Assembly (NCBI GenBank): GCA_001931905.2
Contig: MSJI02000918.1
Span: 1-64,000, forward strand
Direction of reading: 5' to 3'
DNA length: 64,000 bases
DNA from: Cladosporium sp. IMV 00045
Taxonomy: Eukaryota; Ascomycota; Dothideomycetes; Cladosporiales; Cladosporiaceae
In this document: one piece after another, positions 32,578-42,966 of the stretch
Position numbering within the stretch: position 1 is the stretch's first letter
Layout: the number at the start of each line of letters is the position of its first letter
Position numbers and translations under genes: made by a program
Notes under the pieces: generated by a model
What the model was told of the DNA's origin: nothing
Databases searched by the model: none
The model's input: only the letters and a program-made list of their open reading frames with translations

Positions 32578-34415
32578 TCAGAAGAGCTTGAATCCACCCG
32601 GAACCCGCCTCTGGAAAATTCCTTGAGAGTCGTACTTCTTGCTAACAGCTTGCAGCCGAGCTTTGCTCTCAGCTCCATAGCCACTGAGCGGATCTTGCCA
32701 TGGTGCCGCGTAATTGAGGTAGACATACTCATTAAACAGTCCAAGTTCCCTTGCCACGGCTTCCGATTCATCGAACAAGGCTCTCGCTTGACGGTAGATA
32801 CGCTCGTCGTCATCTTGCGTATCCCATGAAACGGTCAACAGCAGGTTGAAAAGGTTACCCTCTTCTCCAGTGAGACCGAGCGAATTCTGACCTTTCGCTT
32901 TCGAGGTGATCACGGTGGGCATAGGCTGGAAGCTGAGGCTGTACGCAAGGTCCGGAACATCCACCAGCTCTTGTACTGTGGAGTTGGAGATGTCCAAGAT
33001 GTTAGACATCATCTTTGCGCTATTCGCATAAGTTGCAGTGAGGAAGAGTTGACGACGACCGACAGGGCTTGAAGCCGCGAGTTCCAGAGCGAAGTCTGTC
33101 AAATTTGACACTCGCATGGTGCTGTAAAACTGTGGCAACGAGGTGAAGTTCTCAAAGAATGCTGGATTCTCTTCTGCTTTGGTGTACTGCAAGTTGCTAG
33201 CAATGGACCAAGAGTTCGTGGCCGCGGCAAAAACGTAATTGTTGATCAGAGCAGCGTAAGGGTCATAGTCAGAGCTGCCGGTAAGTGCTTCGAACGCTTC
33301 GAATTGGGCATTCTTGGTGCTGATGTCGTAGATAGTGAAGCCTCCCCTGCGCGAGAGAATGTCAATAAACGGCAACGACATACTGCAATTGCAGATACTT
33401 ACCAAAAGTCACCCTGCTCGAAAGCCGTGAACTCGAAAGCAGTGACTATGCCAAAGTTGTTTGAGCCACCCTTGAGGGCCTTGAATAGATCTGGATGCGA
33501 CTTCTCTGTCACATCAACAAGGATCCCCGACGGCAAAACGACCTGTACTACGTGATCAGCCAGGATTCGATTTAAATGCGTAGACATTGATTCCTGACCT
33601 GGAAGCGGACAACGTTGTCGCAGACAAATCCGTGACGAGGAGAGAAATAGGAGATTCCGCCTGTCGGCGCTGTTAGTAACCTCTCATAGACGACTGGGAA
33701 GCTATGACCCACCTCCCAGAGTCAGACCTCCAACGCCGACACTGGCTGCTCTGCCTCCGTCGATGGCGATTCCCAGTTTGTCGAGCTGGGAGTAGACATC
33801 CCCCCATCGATTACCAGGGCCCACCGTCACAGTTGATAGATCTTCCGACGGAGCGACCTCATTGAGGTGGCTCAGATCAATGGTGATTCCATCATCGATG
33901 TTAGCCGCTCCGGAAAAGGGTGTATGCCTACCAATGTGTCAGTCAGGCTAATTACTTCACGTCGCACCTGAAACTGACTTACCCGCCACTTCTCACTGCG
34001 AAGTCGCATTTGCCCGGCAAAATAGAACCCCCAACGTTGAGCAAAGCCATGGCGACGGCAGCTTCTTGGCCACTGGTTGGACTGACCACACATGTAGGTG
34101 ATATGGCCTCTTCCTGGCGACTCCAGTATGACGCAAGCGACTCATTGTAGTCTTTGCTACCGGAATAGGCTACCCTCTTGGGCAGTGCAAGCTTGAGTGC
34201 AGCACACTATTGTGAAGATACCTGTGTCAGCATTGCGATTGTGGGCGATCATTAACGTGTGGTCCTTATCGGACGGCTCTACTCACACATGTCTTCCCCT
34301 TAGACAAAAAATTGGTGGCTGCTGCTTTTGATAATTCGGGTTTTGCAGGCGAGGCTGCTCCCAACACACTCCCTACCAGCAGAGCAACAATTAGGGTTAT
34401 TGCGACTCCTGTCAT
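32578..34415 (-). CDS. secreted berberine-bridge-type FAD-linked oxidase
   Basis: Six exons on the minus strand: 34415-34287, 34206-33983, 33927-33713, 33660-33599, 33542-33403, 33346-32578. Five introns of 52-80 nt, phase-consistent, give 512 residues. A signal peptide occupies residues 1-19 ([10 protein letters not shown]). The PCMH FAD-binding domain contains VRSGGHTPFSG with His119 and, after [16 protein letters not shown], Cys203 in HGFVCDNV. These two residues are the bicovalent flavin anchors of berberine-bridge-like enzymes. The C-terminal BBE segment appears as [17 protein letters not shown]. Such enzymes oxidise alcohols, oligosaccharides or amine ring systems, often outside the cell or in biosynthetic clusters. 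Start ATG 34415 is used because the frame before it starts at GTG. Confidence 0.9.
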
Positions 34416-35002
34416 TTTAAATGAAACGATGCACGATTTGCGAACTGCAAGAAGAAGCACTGCATCGAAATGTCACTGGGTATTTAAACTGGCCAAGATG
34501 GATTGAAAGTCGCGACGGATGTTCCACTTTCCGTTCTTCACTAACTCGACTTCGTTTACAAGCCTAGTTTGAACCCTCATACCGAGGCACACAACTCGCC
34601 TGCAGGGAGATCGACTACACCAATTAGCCGTCCAGTTTAATCTGTTAGCAGCTTCCGCGATTGGTGCACACGGTCGCACAGGATCAAATAAACAAATGTG
34701 GTCCGAGTGCCTTGCAGTAGACGGCCAGCCAATTTAGCGGTACCCACTGTTCAATATACGTCCCGCGGACTAGATCTCTCAATGTCCTTGAGTTGAGATT
34801 TCCATATTGCGCAGCTGTCCGACGCCGCAAACCTGCATCTCGCCAAAGCTTCGCGGATGCAGCATTCTAACAAGCGATCGGAGAAAGCATGGATTGGGAG
34901 ATGGATTCAAGATAGAGCAATGGAACAATTTTTCTCACAAATACCTTGAGAATTCGCTCCTAATGGCTATGAAACGTCCCAGGAACAGCGTTACATCGAA
35001 GA
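34416..35002. promoter_or_regulatory. divergent promoter, flavin oxidase / rhodopsin-like 2
   Basis: 587 bases between divergent starts. No gene or strong motif is seen. Confidence 0.5.
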
Positions 35003-36321
35003 ATGGCGGGAGATTTGGTAGCTGCACGTATCTCGCAGGGCACATTGGTGGTAAGCAATCGCACTGCGATACTTGGACACGAGGCACTGAACAAAGCTGT
35101 AGGCCGTCATATGGCTCCTAGTAGGGGCCGCTTTGATCTTTTTGGCCGCCCGAATCACGATCCATCTATACACTTTTCGACGCCTTCATCTTGACGACTA
35201 TTTTGCTTCGACTGCTTTCGCGATCCTCATTGCCAATGGGGTAAGTATGAAGGGTTTGGACTTTCCTTTTCAGAGAGCAACATCCAAGATCTAATCTATG
35301 TCTCTAGGTTATCATGACTGTTATGTCGTCGCCCATGTACGAGCTTCTGGAAGTCAGTACCGGGTTGAGACAGCCTGAGCCAAGTTTCGTACAACGAGGA
35401 TCCAACTACATCAAGTGCCAATTCGCATCGACATTGCTGTTTTGGACATGCCTGTGGAGCGTGAAAGCTTCGTTTCTGGCATTTCTACATCGGCTGACAA
35501 AACAACTGAACGGGCCGCGAAGAGTCTGGTGGCTGATCGTGGGCTTCACTGTACTCACTATTATCGCTAGCATCATCTCTTATCCTATGGCTTGCACGTC
35601 CTTCATGCCCGGTATGTCCGCCCAGATTTCGCGAACATCGTCCACTGCTTCTGACCAAACAAGGTGAATGTCAAGATCCGGCAAGCATACGCAAGTCTCT
35701 CATAAGTCTTCGGATGAGCACAGCTTTCGACACCGCCACGGATGTCTGCAGTAGGTCATACCTCACATCATCAAATATGACTCTTGCTGACGTCGTAAAG
35801 TTATTGCCTTGCCAATTTGCGTTGTGGCAGGTGTTGACATATCGAAAAGGTAGAAAGCGGGCTTGATGTTTGTTCTGGGCTTGGGAGTTCTGGTCATAGC
35901 CTTCGCCATCACTCGCATAAGCTTCTCAGACACTCAGAATAGCCAGCCAGAAATCTCGTGGCTGGCGCTATGGAGTGCAGTCGAAAGCAGCGTGGCGGTG
36001 ATCGTCTGCTGCCTGGCAAGCTTTAGGATTCTGTATACGGCTAAGCATGCAAACCACGGCGCTCAACCGTACTACATTAGTAGTGCAAGCGCTCGGGTTG
36101 ACGGCATTGGCAGGTCTTGCGCAACGAGCAGCAACCGCGGCCGAGTGTATGGTTTCGACGAGGATGGAGAAGTCCCGCTCCATCGCGTGAGTGCACCACA
36201 CAAAGATGAGACTTTGACAAAGGAACCTTTTAGAAGCGACTCGTCGTCCCAAGTGTCAATCATGCGCGAGGCCGCCGAAGTTGGTACCAAATGTTCGCTC
36301 GATAGAGAACGCACGCAATGA
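35003..36321 (+). CDS. fungal rhodopsin-domain membrane protein (2), apparent frame break
   Basis: Exons 35003-35050, 35103-35240, 35308-35611, 35664-35750 and 35801-36321 with introns of 50-67 nt. The family pattern (PF20684) is clear: AVIWLLVGAALIFLAARI, FRRLHLDDYFASTAFAIL, LLFWTCLWSVKASFLAFLHR, ISYPMACTSFMPGECQDP, SLISLRMSTAFDTATDVC, then LMFVLGLGVLVIAFAITRIS and WLALWSAVESSVAVIVCCLASFR. Within the last exon the frame breaks: IIALPICVV (35801-35826) runs into TAG at 35851-35853, the expected WQVLTYRKGRK reads in another frame from 35825, and KAGLMFVL resumes from 35854 in a third. Either paired indels have inactivated the gene, the assembly has errors, or a 30-33 nt intron is used, well below the others here. 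It is separate from protein 1 and not its duplicate by close similarity. Confidence 0.68.
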
Positions 36322-37524
36322 AAAGCTTCTTCACGATCATTGCGATGTCCCAACTATCATGTCTAGATACGACAGCGTTTATAAAATGATGAGATAGTCA
36401 TCTCTTCGCCTTCCAACTGTTGTGGTAGCGTCTACAGTTGCTCTAACATTTTTACTTGAGCTCGGAGCACAATAGCATAGTCGACCACTACATTAGCACC
36501 GACACGTTGTCAATGACTTAGACCTTCGACAGTCACGCTAGCAACAAGTAGACAATTTGAAATGTATCACAGTCATGTACGTAGGTGCCGTCAGCTCTCG
36601 CATACTTGAAGCACTCAAGGCCACCTCAATGACGAAGATAGAAGAGTATCTAAAAAACTAACAACAAAAAGAGGAGGAGACGGCTCTCATATTGTAGCCA
36701 AGAGAAAGTAGCTGCAAGGAAATACCGGCATCTTCTTGCAACGCGTACAAGTACCGACGACTTCAATGTGATACAACTCTTCGACGGTCCATATAAAAAT
36801 ACATACGAAAATGTCTGTCTGACTGATCGTTATGTGAGTATCATCGGTCCAAGTATGCTGTAAATCTCGAACGTCCGTTGAGAGAGATCCCAGATCAAAA
36901 CGATCTCTCGCCTCTCTTCGTGTAATCGTTATCGGACTCAATACTGTGGAATACGTTTCGCACCGCTGAGATACCGATGGAGAAATGACGATATCTCTGC
37001 CCGTCTTGTGCATATATCATCAGCTCTGGTACAACGCAAAGGCGACCCTTCGGATGAGAAAGAGTTGGGAATAGCTACAGTATCTCTCAAGTTTCCGTGC
37101 AACTACCATCGGCTTCCATTGACTATGGAGCTATCAATACTATTAAGAGAGGGCTGACAGCAAGATGTCGTCTCTCCGTCATCAATGCACATACCATCCA
37201 CTCCAGAAGCCAATGGCACAGATATCGCCGGTGAGATGAGAGGCACAGGAAGGTCGTATTCTCTCCGTCCTCTATGCAAATATCATCGACTCCTGATGCT
37301 GATAGAGCCTGTAGCCCCGCTGAGAGATGCTCTACGGAGACTTCATATCTCTCGACTCTCTATTCCCATACCATCGACTTCCGACTACGATAGAAGATAT
37401 ATTCCACGGAGAAACACAAGTTTTCATTCAATCAATTATCTCATCAGTCTTCCAATTCTCCGCCCATTTCGGGCCAATCTCCAATCTTGTCAATTGATCT
37501 CCAAAGTAAACAAAAGAAAACCAC
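36322..37524. other. intergenic region carrying a tandem array
   Basis: 1.2 kb between the converging rhodopsin-like gene 2 and the large low-complexity gene. The right half is a decayed tandem repeat (separate entry); the left half shows no gene. Confidence 0.6.
36813..37425. repeat. decayed tandem repeat, seven units of 88-89 nt
   Basis: Two anchors recur with near-constant spacing. A TATCTCTC-like anchor lies at about 36813, 36902, 36992, 37081, 37169, 37258 and 37346. A CATCGG/CATCGA-like anchor, often as ATACCATCGACT, lies at 36842, 36930, 37018, 37107, 37195, 37284 and 37372, giving intervals of 88, 88, 89, 88, 89 and 88. Units are strongly diverged, but a GTGAGATGAGA or CTGAGAGATG-like segment near the end of each unit also recurs. 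No reading frame runs through the array. Confidence 0.75.
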
Positions 37525-40500
37525 TCATCTCTTCACAAGCATGACCGCCGTAGCGATGCCCACCGCCATCAAACAATACAACAACCCCACCAAAACTCCA
37601 TAGCACAGCGCATCGAACTTCTTGCTCTGGCTCATCTCCTTGATCTGCCCATCGGTGCGCCTGGCGATCAAATAGTCGAATTGGCCCACGCCGTACATGA
37701 AGCACAGCGGCGGCAGCGGCAGCATGCGCAGGAGGTACCACTTAGACAACCTCTCCTGCAGCACCTTGATGCGCGGGTCCAGGACGTCGTTGGGCCGGAT
37801 GAGGGCCGCGCGCTCGATGTTCGGGTCGGCCAGGGGGGTGTTTGGGAAGCGCGGGAAGGGGCTGGAGGCGTTGCGCCCGTCCTGGCGGTAGTTGCGGCGT
37901 GGGAACATCTCCCGGCGCCGAGATGCTTCGAGCATCTCGCGGTCAGTGAAGGCTCCTTGGATGTTTGAGGTTGGGGAGCCGCTGGTGATCAGGCCACGGA
38001 GGCTGGTCTGGCTGCTCATAGCTGCCTGACGGGTTGGACGACGGGGATTTCTGGCTGGAATGCGAGAGCGGTGGGCCAGAGTTTGTTGACGGCGGTTTTC
38101 TGGCGAGTATGCCGTAGCAGGGAAAGCTGGGTTTATCGGGCGGCCGCCGAGGTCAAGTCCTCTGCGGCTGGTGTTGGCCCAGGGAGTCGGAGAGTCGCCA
38201 CGCACAGTGCGAAAGGTGGCAGCCGTCTCGCTGTATTGGAGGGTGCTGCGCTGTCCTTCGTTGCTGGGAGTTTGAGCTAGCAGAGTGCGGTTGTCTTCTT
38301 CGGCGCCGCCAATAGTGTCTTCCATGATGGCTCTGTTTTCACGCTGTTCGGCAGTGTAGAAGTTGCTGCGGCTGAAGAACGATCGGAGCCTCTCCAGTGG
38401 CATGGCTCTAGGGCGTTGGATAGACGACTCAGCGGCAGCTTGCTCTGCGACAAATTGTTCTGCGGCCATTCTGACTGCCTGGGGATTTCTCTGGCGGATT
38501 TCCTCAAGCTCAATGTCATCCTCTCGAGCCTCCAAAATGGCGCTTGGTCGGCGTTCACGCACACCTTGCAAAATACCACCACTTGTCGGTCTTGCGGTCC
38601 TCGAAGAAAAGTCGGCAACGAAGTTCGAGATGCTCTCTTCAACTCGCTTGTTCTTGTAGATCTTCTTGAAAGCCTTCCTGGCTTGCTCAACATCTTCGGT
38701 GTTTGGCGTGGATGCAGCGGGCTGTGTTCTTGCGGCTGCCTCACGGAAAGGATTGACGAGACCGGGAGCGGCAGACATGGCACTCAGCCTGTTTGTCTCG
38801 CTGTACGTGCTAGTGTTGGCGTACGAGTCCTGACTGGGTCGAGATGGATATGGAGGGAACTCGGGATGGCTTTCGGACCTAGTCGTCTCCCAGTCGCCTG
38901 CATCGTTGCTTCCGATCGTGTTCTCAGAGACTTCTCTGTCAATCTCAGGAGCACCTCTGGCCCTCTCTGTGCTGTCGGACCCAGACGACTCGATGGGAGA
39001 ACTTGCATTGTGCAGGCTTGCTTGGGCACTTCGGACTCCTGACATGACAGTCATATCGGTAGTTGCAGTTGTAGAACGTCCAGGGGCTGGCCTGATGTGG
39101 ACTTCCGACCCGTCATCCTGGGTCCTGCTCGGCAACTCTGGGTCTGCACGTCTCTCGCGGATTCCAAGCAGCTCGCCCGTATCACCGTAGGTGCGCTCGC
39201 TAGTTGGTAATTCCGACTCTCTCAGCGACAGCTCGCCACTCATGTGCTGCTGTACGTTCTCTGGAAGCTGCGAGAATACGTCTTCAGAGTGGAGCGCATG
39301 CTCGCCACTCTCCAAGAGGCGAAGAGTGTCCTCGTGCTCATGAGGTGCATCTCTGGTATACTCATAATCCGCCACAAGGTCGGCGATGGTGCTATCTTCG
39401 GCTGTGTCCTCACGAGCCGGTTGTCTGTGGAGAGAAACATCTCGTAAGTGTGCCTAACAAACGGGGAAGGTGATGTCGAGCTGGTACATACGCCGCCTGA
39501 GAGGGCACATCAGAGACCCGAAGGTCGAATGGGTCGGACGGTGCTCTTGGCGGCACAAGTGACTCAGCAGATGGACTCAAATTGCTGGAAAGCGCGTCGG
39601 TAGGCTCTCCCGTCCCGTCGAGACCCATGATGGTACGGCGGGCCGTAGCCGGGTTGGAGTATAGTGCTCTCGGCCTGTTGAATGACGGTTAGCACAAGAG
39701 CGTGGAGTGTTGGAGCACTAGAAGCACTTACATAGCTTCTGAGTCTTCGGAATAGTCGTCGAGCAGTCCTTCGATCTCTGCAGGAGTCTCAAAATGTGAT
39801 GAGCTCAGCAGTAACGAAGCGTGCGGGTTGACGAGGTCGAATGAAGCGCCTGCAAAACGGTCAGTCTGCTAGGAAGACGAAATGTATACGCAAGCGGCTT
39901 CACCTCGGTAGTGTACTGTCGTAGGGTGCTGTATGTCACCTTGCGGTTGCGGTCAGCCAACATAAGCCCATGAGAATCGGGGCGACGTACCACCAGATCC
40001 AACGTAATAATTCCCAGGCGGAGCCGGGAAATGAAACTTTGATAATGAATAGCTTGAAGTATCCAATTCTGGAGCCGTGCGAAGACCGCCCTCTCTGCTC
40101 GCGGACTCGGAGTGGATGCCTTGGAAGCCTTTATGTCTGCGGGGTCGATATCTCGGATTGTTGCGAACGGGGTCTTGGTGGTCGCTGGCGGGTAGTTGCA
40201 GCGAGGTCTCTGTTGTTAGATGTCCACCTTGCTGCAATTCCCCTTGGTCCCCCTGATCTTTCTCTCCCTGCTGACGCTGATCGTTTTTGCCCAAATCGCC
40301 CGATGAAACGTGTACCACCGCATGCACCTCCCAAACACCCTGCTCGCGATGAGGAAGACGCTTTGCGCGTCGCAAGTCAACTGTGCCTTTTCGAATGTCC
40401 CGGGCGTGAAAGACTTCAGGCGCCTGTGTTGGTTGTTTTGGCTCGCTGCAAGAACCTCCAAAGTGCGCGGTTGTCGGCGTCAAAGTCGGCGAAGATTGCA

Positions 40501-40930
40501 CTGTTGTGCCGCTGGAGGACAGAGACGGAGAAGTGGCGAATCGCAGCGAGGGTGTTGAGGGGGGTAATGGAAGCAAAGGAGTGAGAGTAGGTTCTGAAGG
40601 GTACTGAGAAACAAGAAGCGGCTCGGTCTCGGTCGAGCAAGGCCAATGCGCAGGTTTTTGAGGCTGTGCGTCGCTGCCGACAAAGATCGCGGTGGGTCTT
40701 CTGCGTAGACGTCTTTGTGGCTCGCCGCCTGGTAAGGAAGAAGATGAATGATATGGAGAATGAGGTGTTCGAGGTCTGGGAATGTGGCGAGGGTCAGGTG
40801 TAGGAGGACGTTTTGGTGGTGCGGGGTCGGCCGGCAAGCTTGGGGTTTGTGAAGTGAGGTTGAAGTCGAAGCCTGCCAGCAGCGAAGTGGCAGGGGTCGC
40901 CATACTAATTGGCGGGGGCAGCGCGCACAT
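37525..40930 (-). CDS. large low-complexity protein with C-terminal membrane segments
   Basis: Five exons on the minus strand, 40930-39991, 39939-39904, 39849-39732, 39674-39492 and 39424-37525, with introns of 51, 54, 57 and 67 nt, are phase-consistent for 1058 residues. ATG 40903 (MATPATSLLAGFDF) is an equally good start, nine residues in. The N-terminal third is Pro/Ser-rich and disordered. The exons join through a conserved-looking core: PAPPGNYYVGSGGDIQHPTT, then HYRGASFDLVNPHASLLLSS, HFETPAEIEGLLDDYSEDSE and ALYSNPATARRTIMGLDGTG. The middle is acidic, Ser/Arg-rich with RERRPSAILEAR. Residues about 980-1058 hold two hydrophobic segments, LPLPPLCFMYGVGQF and GVLVGLLYCLMAVGIATAVML, so it is probably a tail-anchored membrane protein. 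I do not recognise the family and assign no function. Confidence 0.75.
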
Positions 40931-42966
40931 ATGCGCACCCTAGCTCGTGTTTTCTGGCTCACTTGAGCGCTCCAACTCTCACTGCCACTTTCCAAGCCAG
41001 AATGGCAGTCGCGCACTTGTCACAAGCCAAACAAACTCGGAGTATTCCGGAAGACGAGTCTGCTGGTGGAAATCTTTGCAAAGCCAACCAAAGACTCTTT
41101 GCGGCTTCTCGATGGCTTCCTTCGAAGATTCGAATGAGATGCGCCCTCCTACGGGATCCGAGGATATAATTCTCCGCCGAAACCAGATCCAAGAATCTCA
41201 AGGCCTTAGCCTGTCCTCTCCCACTTCGCTTCCATGCGCAAGCAAAGGTTTCGTCGCGAGATTCAAGATGCTGGTTCTCAGATGCTGTCACGCTGCTCGA
41301 CGGCGATTACTCCAATGCCAGCACCAAAGCCGCCTACTCTCGTCAGACCGCTATTTCTGGGGACTTCGTGTGACCAGGAGCCGCCAGCAAAAGAACAAAG
41401 ATCTCCGGAGAAGGCGACGGCTAGCTGTTCCGGAGCATATATATAAGTCTGCTGCTGTAACCTCAATGTTGGCGTGCAGCTTAAAATCCTCGCGTGCACG
41501 TTCGCATCGGAGTCGTCTAGAGCGTCAGTTTCACCCAGTCGATGTCGCTGTATTTCCAGATCGAAGTTTGCTCTATCCAAAGAGAGATCCAGCGAGTGTA
41601 ACAATCGTTTCAGCGTGTCGGTCGTGAGAAATTGAGAATCGCCTACCAGCGGCGGACTCTCAGCTTTCGGCTTGAAGTGAGCAACAATACATAACGAAGG
41701 AAAGCATGATGCGAAGTTCAGATAAAAACTCAAGAAGAACAGAAAGGATCACCGTCATCCGTGCTTCGAACCAAACGTGAAGAAAGCATGGGACCTAAGA
41801 CATCACGAAAGAGAAAGAGCCGACCAGCGGCCGGCGGGATGTCGAGGGCCACGGCCACCCACGCAGCACCCGAGTGACCGGTCTGCGCCTCCAGGAACAA
41901 TTAGCCTACCGTGCCGATTTGCAGTAGTGTCAAAAGGAACCATCCGGCATCTGACACGAGAGAGAGAAAACAACAACACACCAGTCGGGCAGCACAAAAC
42001 AACAGACGACGCCAAACCCGGGCGCGGCCTCAAGAGCGAGCGATGAAGTCCGCTAAGCCAATCAAGCCTGCTTTTCTCCACCCAAGCACTCTGCCAGCCC
42101 CAGCCAATCAAGCCGCGTACGCTGCGTTTGCGCAAGGATTTGCGCAGTACCAAGTCTGGTACATGCGACGTCGACTGAGGCCAATTGACAAACGCATACA
42201 CCAAATTCGCGGTCGTCGAGGCCCAGCGGGTGGGTGGTTTGCGTGTGGGTAGGGCTGCAGTATGCGGGTCATTTGCGTGCAGCTGCCGAGTGGCGATCGA
42301 GAGCCATAATCGCCTTTCCGGTGGTAGTTGGCGTGGCGGTGCTGGCCAATGGGCTGCGTGGGATGGTGGAATGATGACGGAGGGGTGTCTGAGGCGAAAG
42401 AACGTTCCTGACGTGAACGTGATCAATTGCATTGTTCAGTCGGATGAGCCCCGGGTGCTGCGGCAGTGATGGTGTTGTGCATGGCCTGGCTGGGCACTCT
42501 CGTGGCGTTGTTACTGGATGGTGAAGATGGCGAGGGTGGCACCGGATGACCGGGTCGGGCCAGTAGCGATGGTAGATCAGATGAAACATGCATGCGCGAA
42601 CGTAGCCTGTGGGTAGCATTGCATGCTTCCGATTTGGTGGGCTGAGGCTGGATTGCCGTGGCATGTGAAAAGAGTTCGTTGATGAAAGTCACATCAGCAG
42701 GACCTTACGCGAAAGCATATGTCTCTTAGAAGGAAAAGACCAAAGATAGAACGGGGCGAGAAGGAAAAGTAAATTTTGGCAATACTGCTACAAAGCGGAC
42801 TCGTTCAAAAATCCACGCATTCCAATTATTATTGGGTCGAATGAAAAAATATCTGTAACCAATCGCACGGTTCCAAGTGGTAGTCCCGTACGCCCAAAAC
42901 GCCTTGCCAATTTGATCATAAGACGACAAATGAGATCCTTGTGGTGAAATTCACGGTAGGAAAAGG
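40931..42966. other. intergenic, 2 kb, no gene supported
   Basis: Upstream of the large low-complexity gene and downstream of the RGS gene. A TATATATG on the minus strand near 41440-41448 could serve the low-complexity gene through a long leader. Two copies of a CCAAT-containing 13-mer lie at 42056 and 42102. Open frames of 150-226 codons exist on both strands but overlap one another and have no motifs. Confidence 0.5.
42056..42114 (+). repeat. direct repeat of a CCAAT-box 13-mer
   Basis: AGCCAATCAAGCC occurs exactly at 42056-42068 and 42102-42114, 46 nt apart. Each copy contains CCAATCA, which fits the binding preference of the fungal CCAAT-binding (Hap/CBC) complex. No nearby gene start is clearly served by it. 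Confidence 0.5.

Noticed and set aside
40947..41733. 226-codon plus and 151-codon minus frames
   Set aside because: Overlapping, motif-less frames; neither shows a coding signature or splice continuation.
41803..42432. 209-codon minus-strand frame
   Set aside because: Low-complexity Arg/His/Pro-rich translation with no domain, typical of chance frames in GC-rich spacer.
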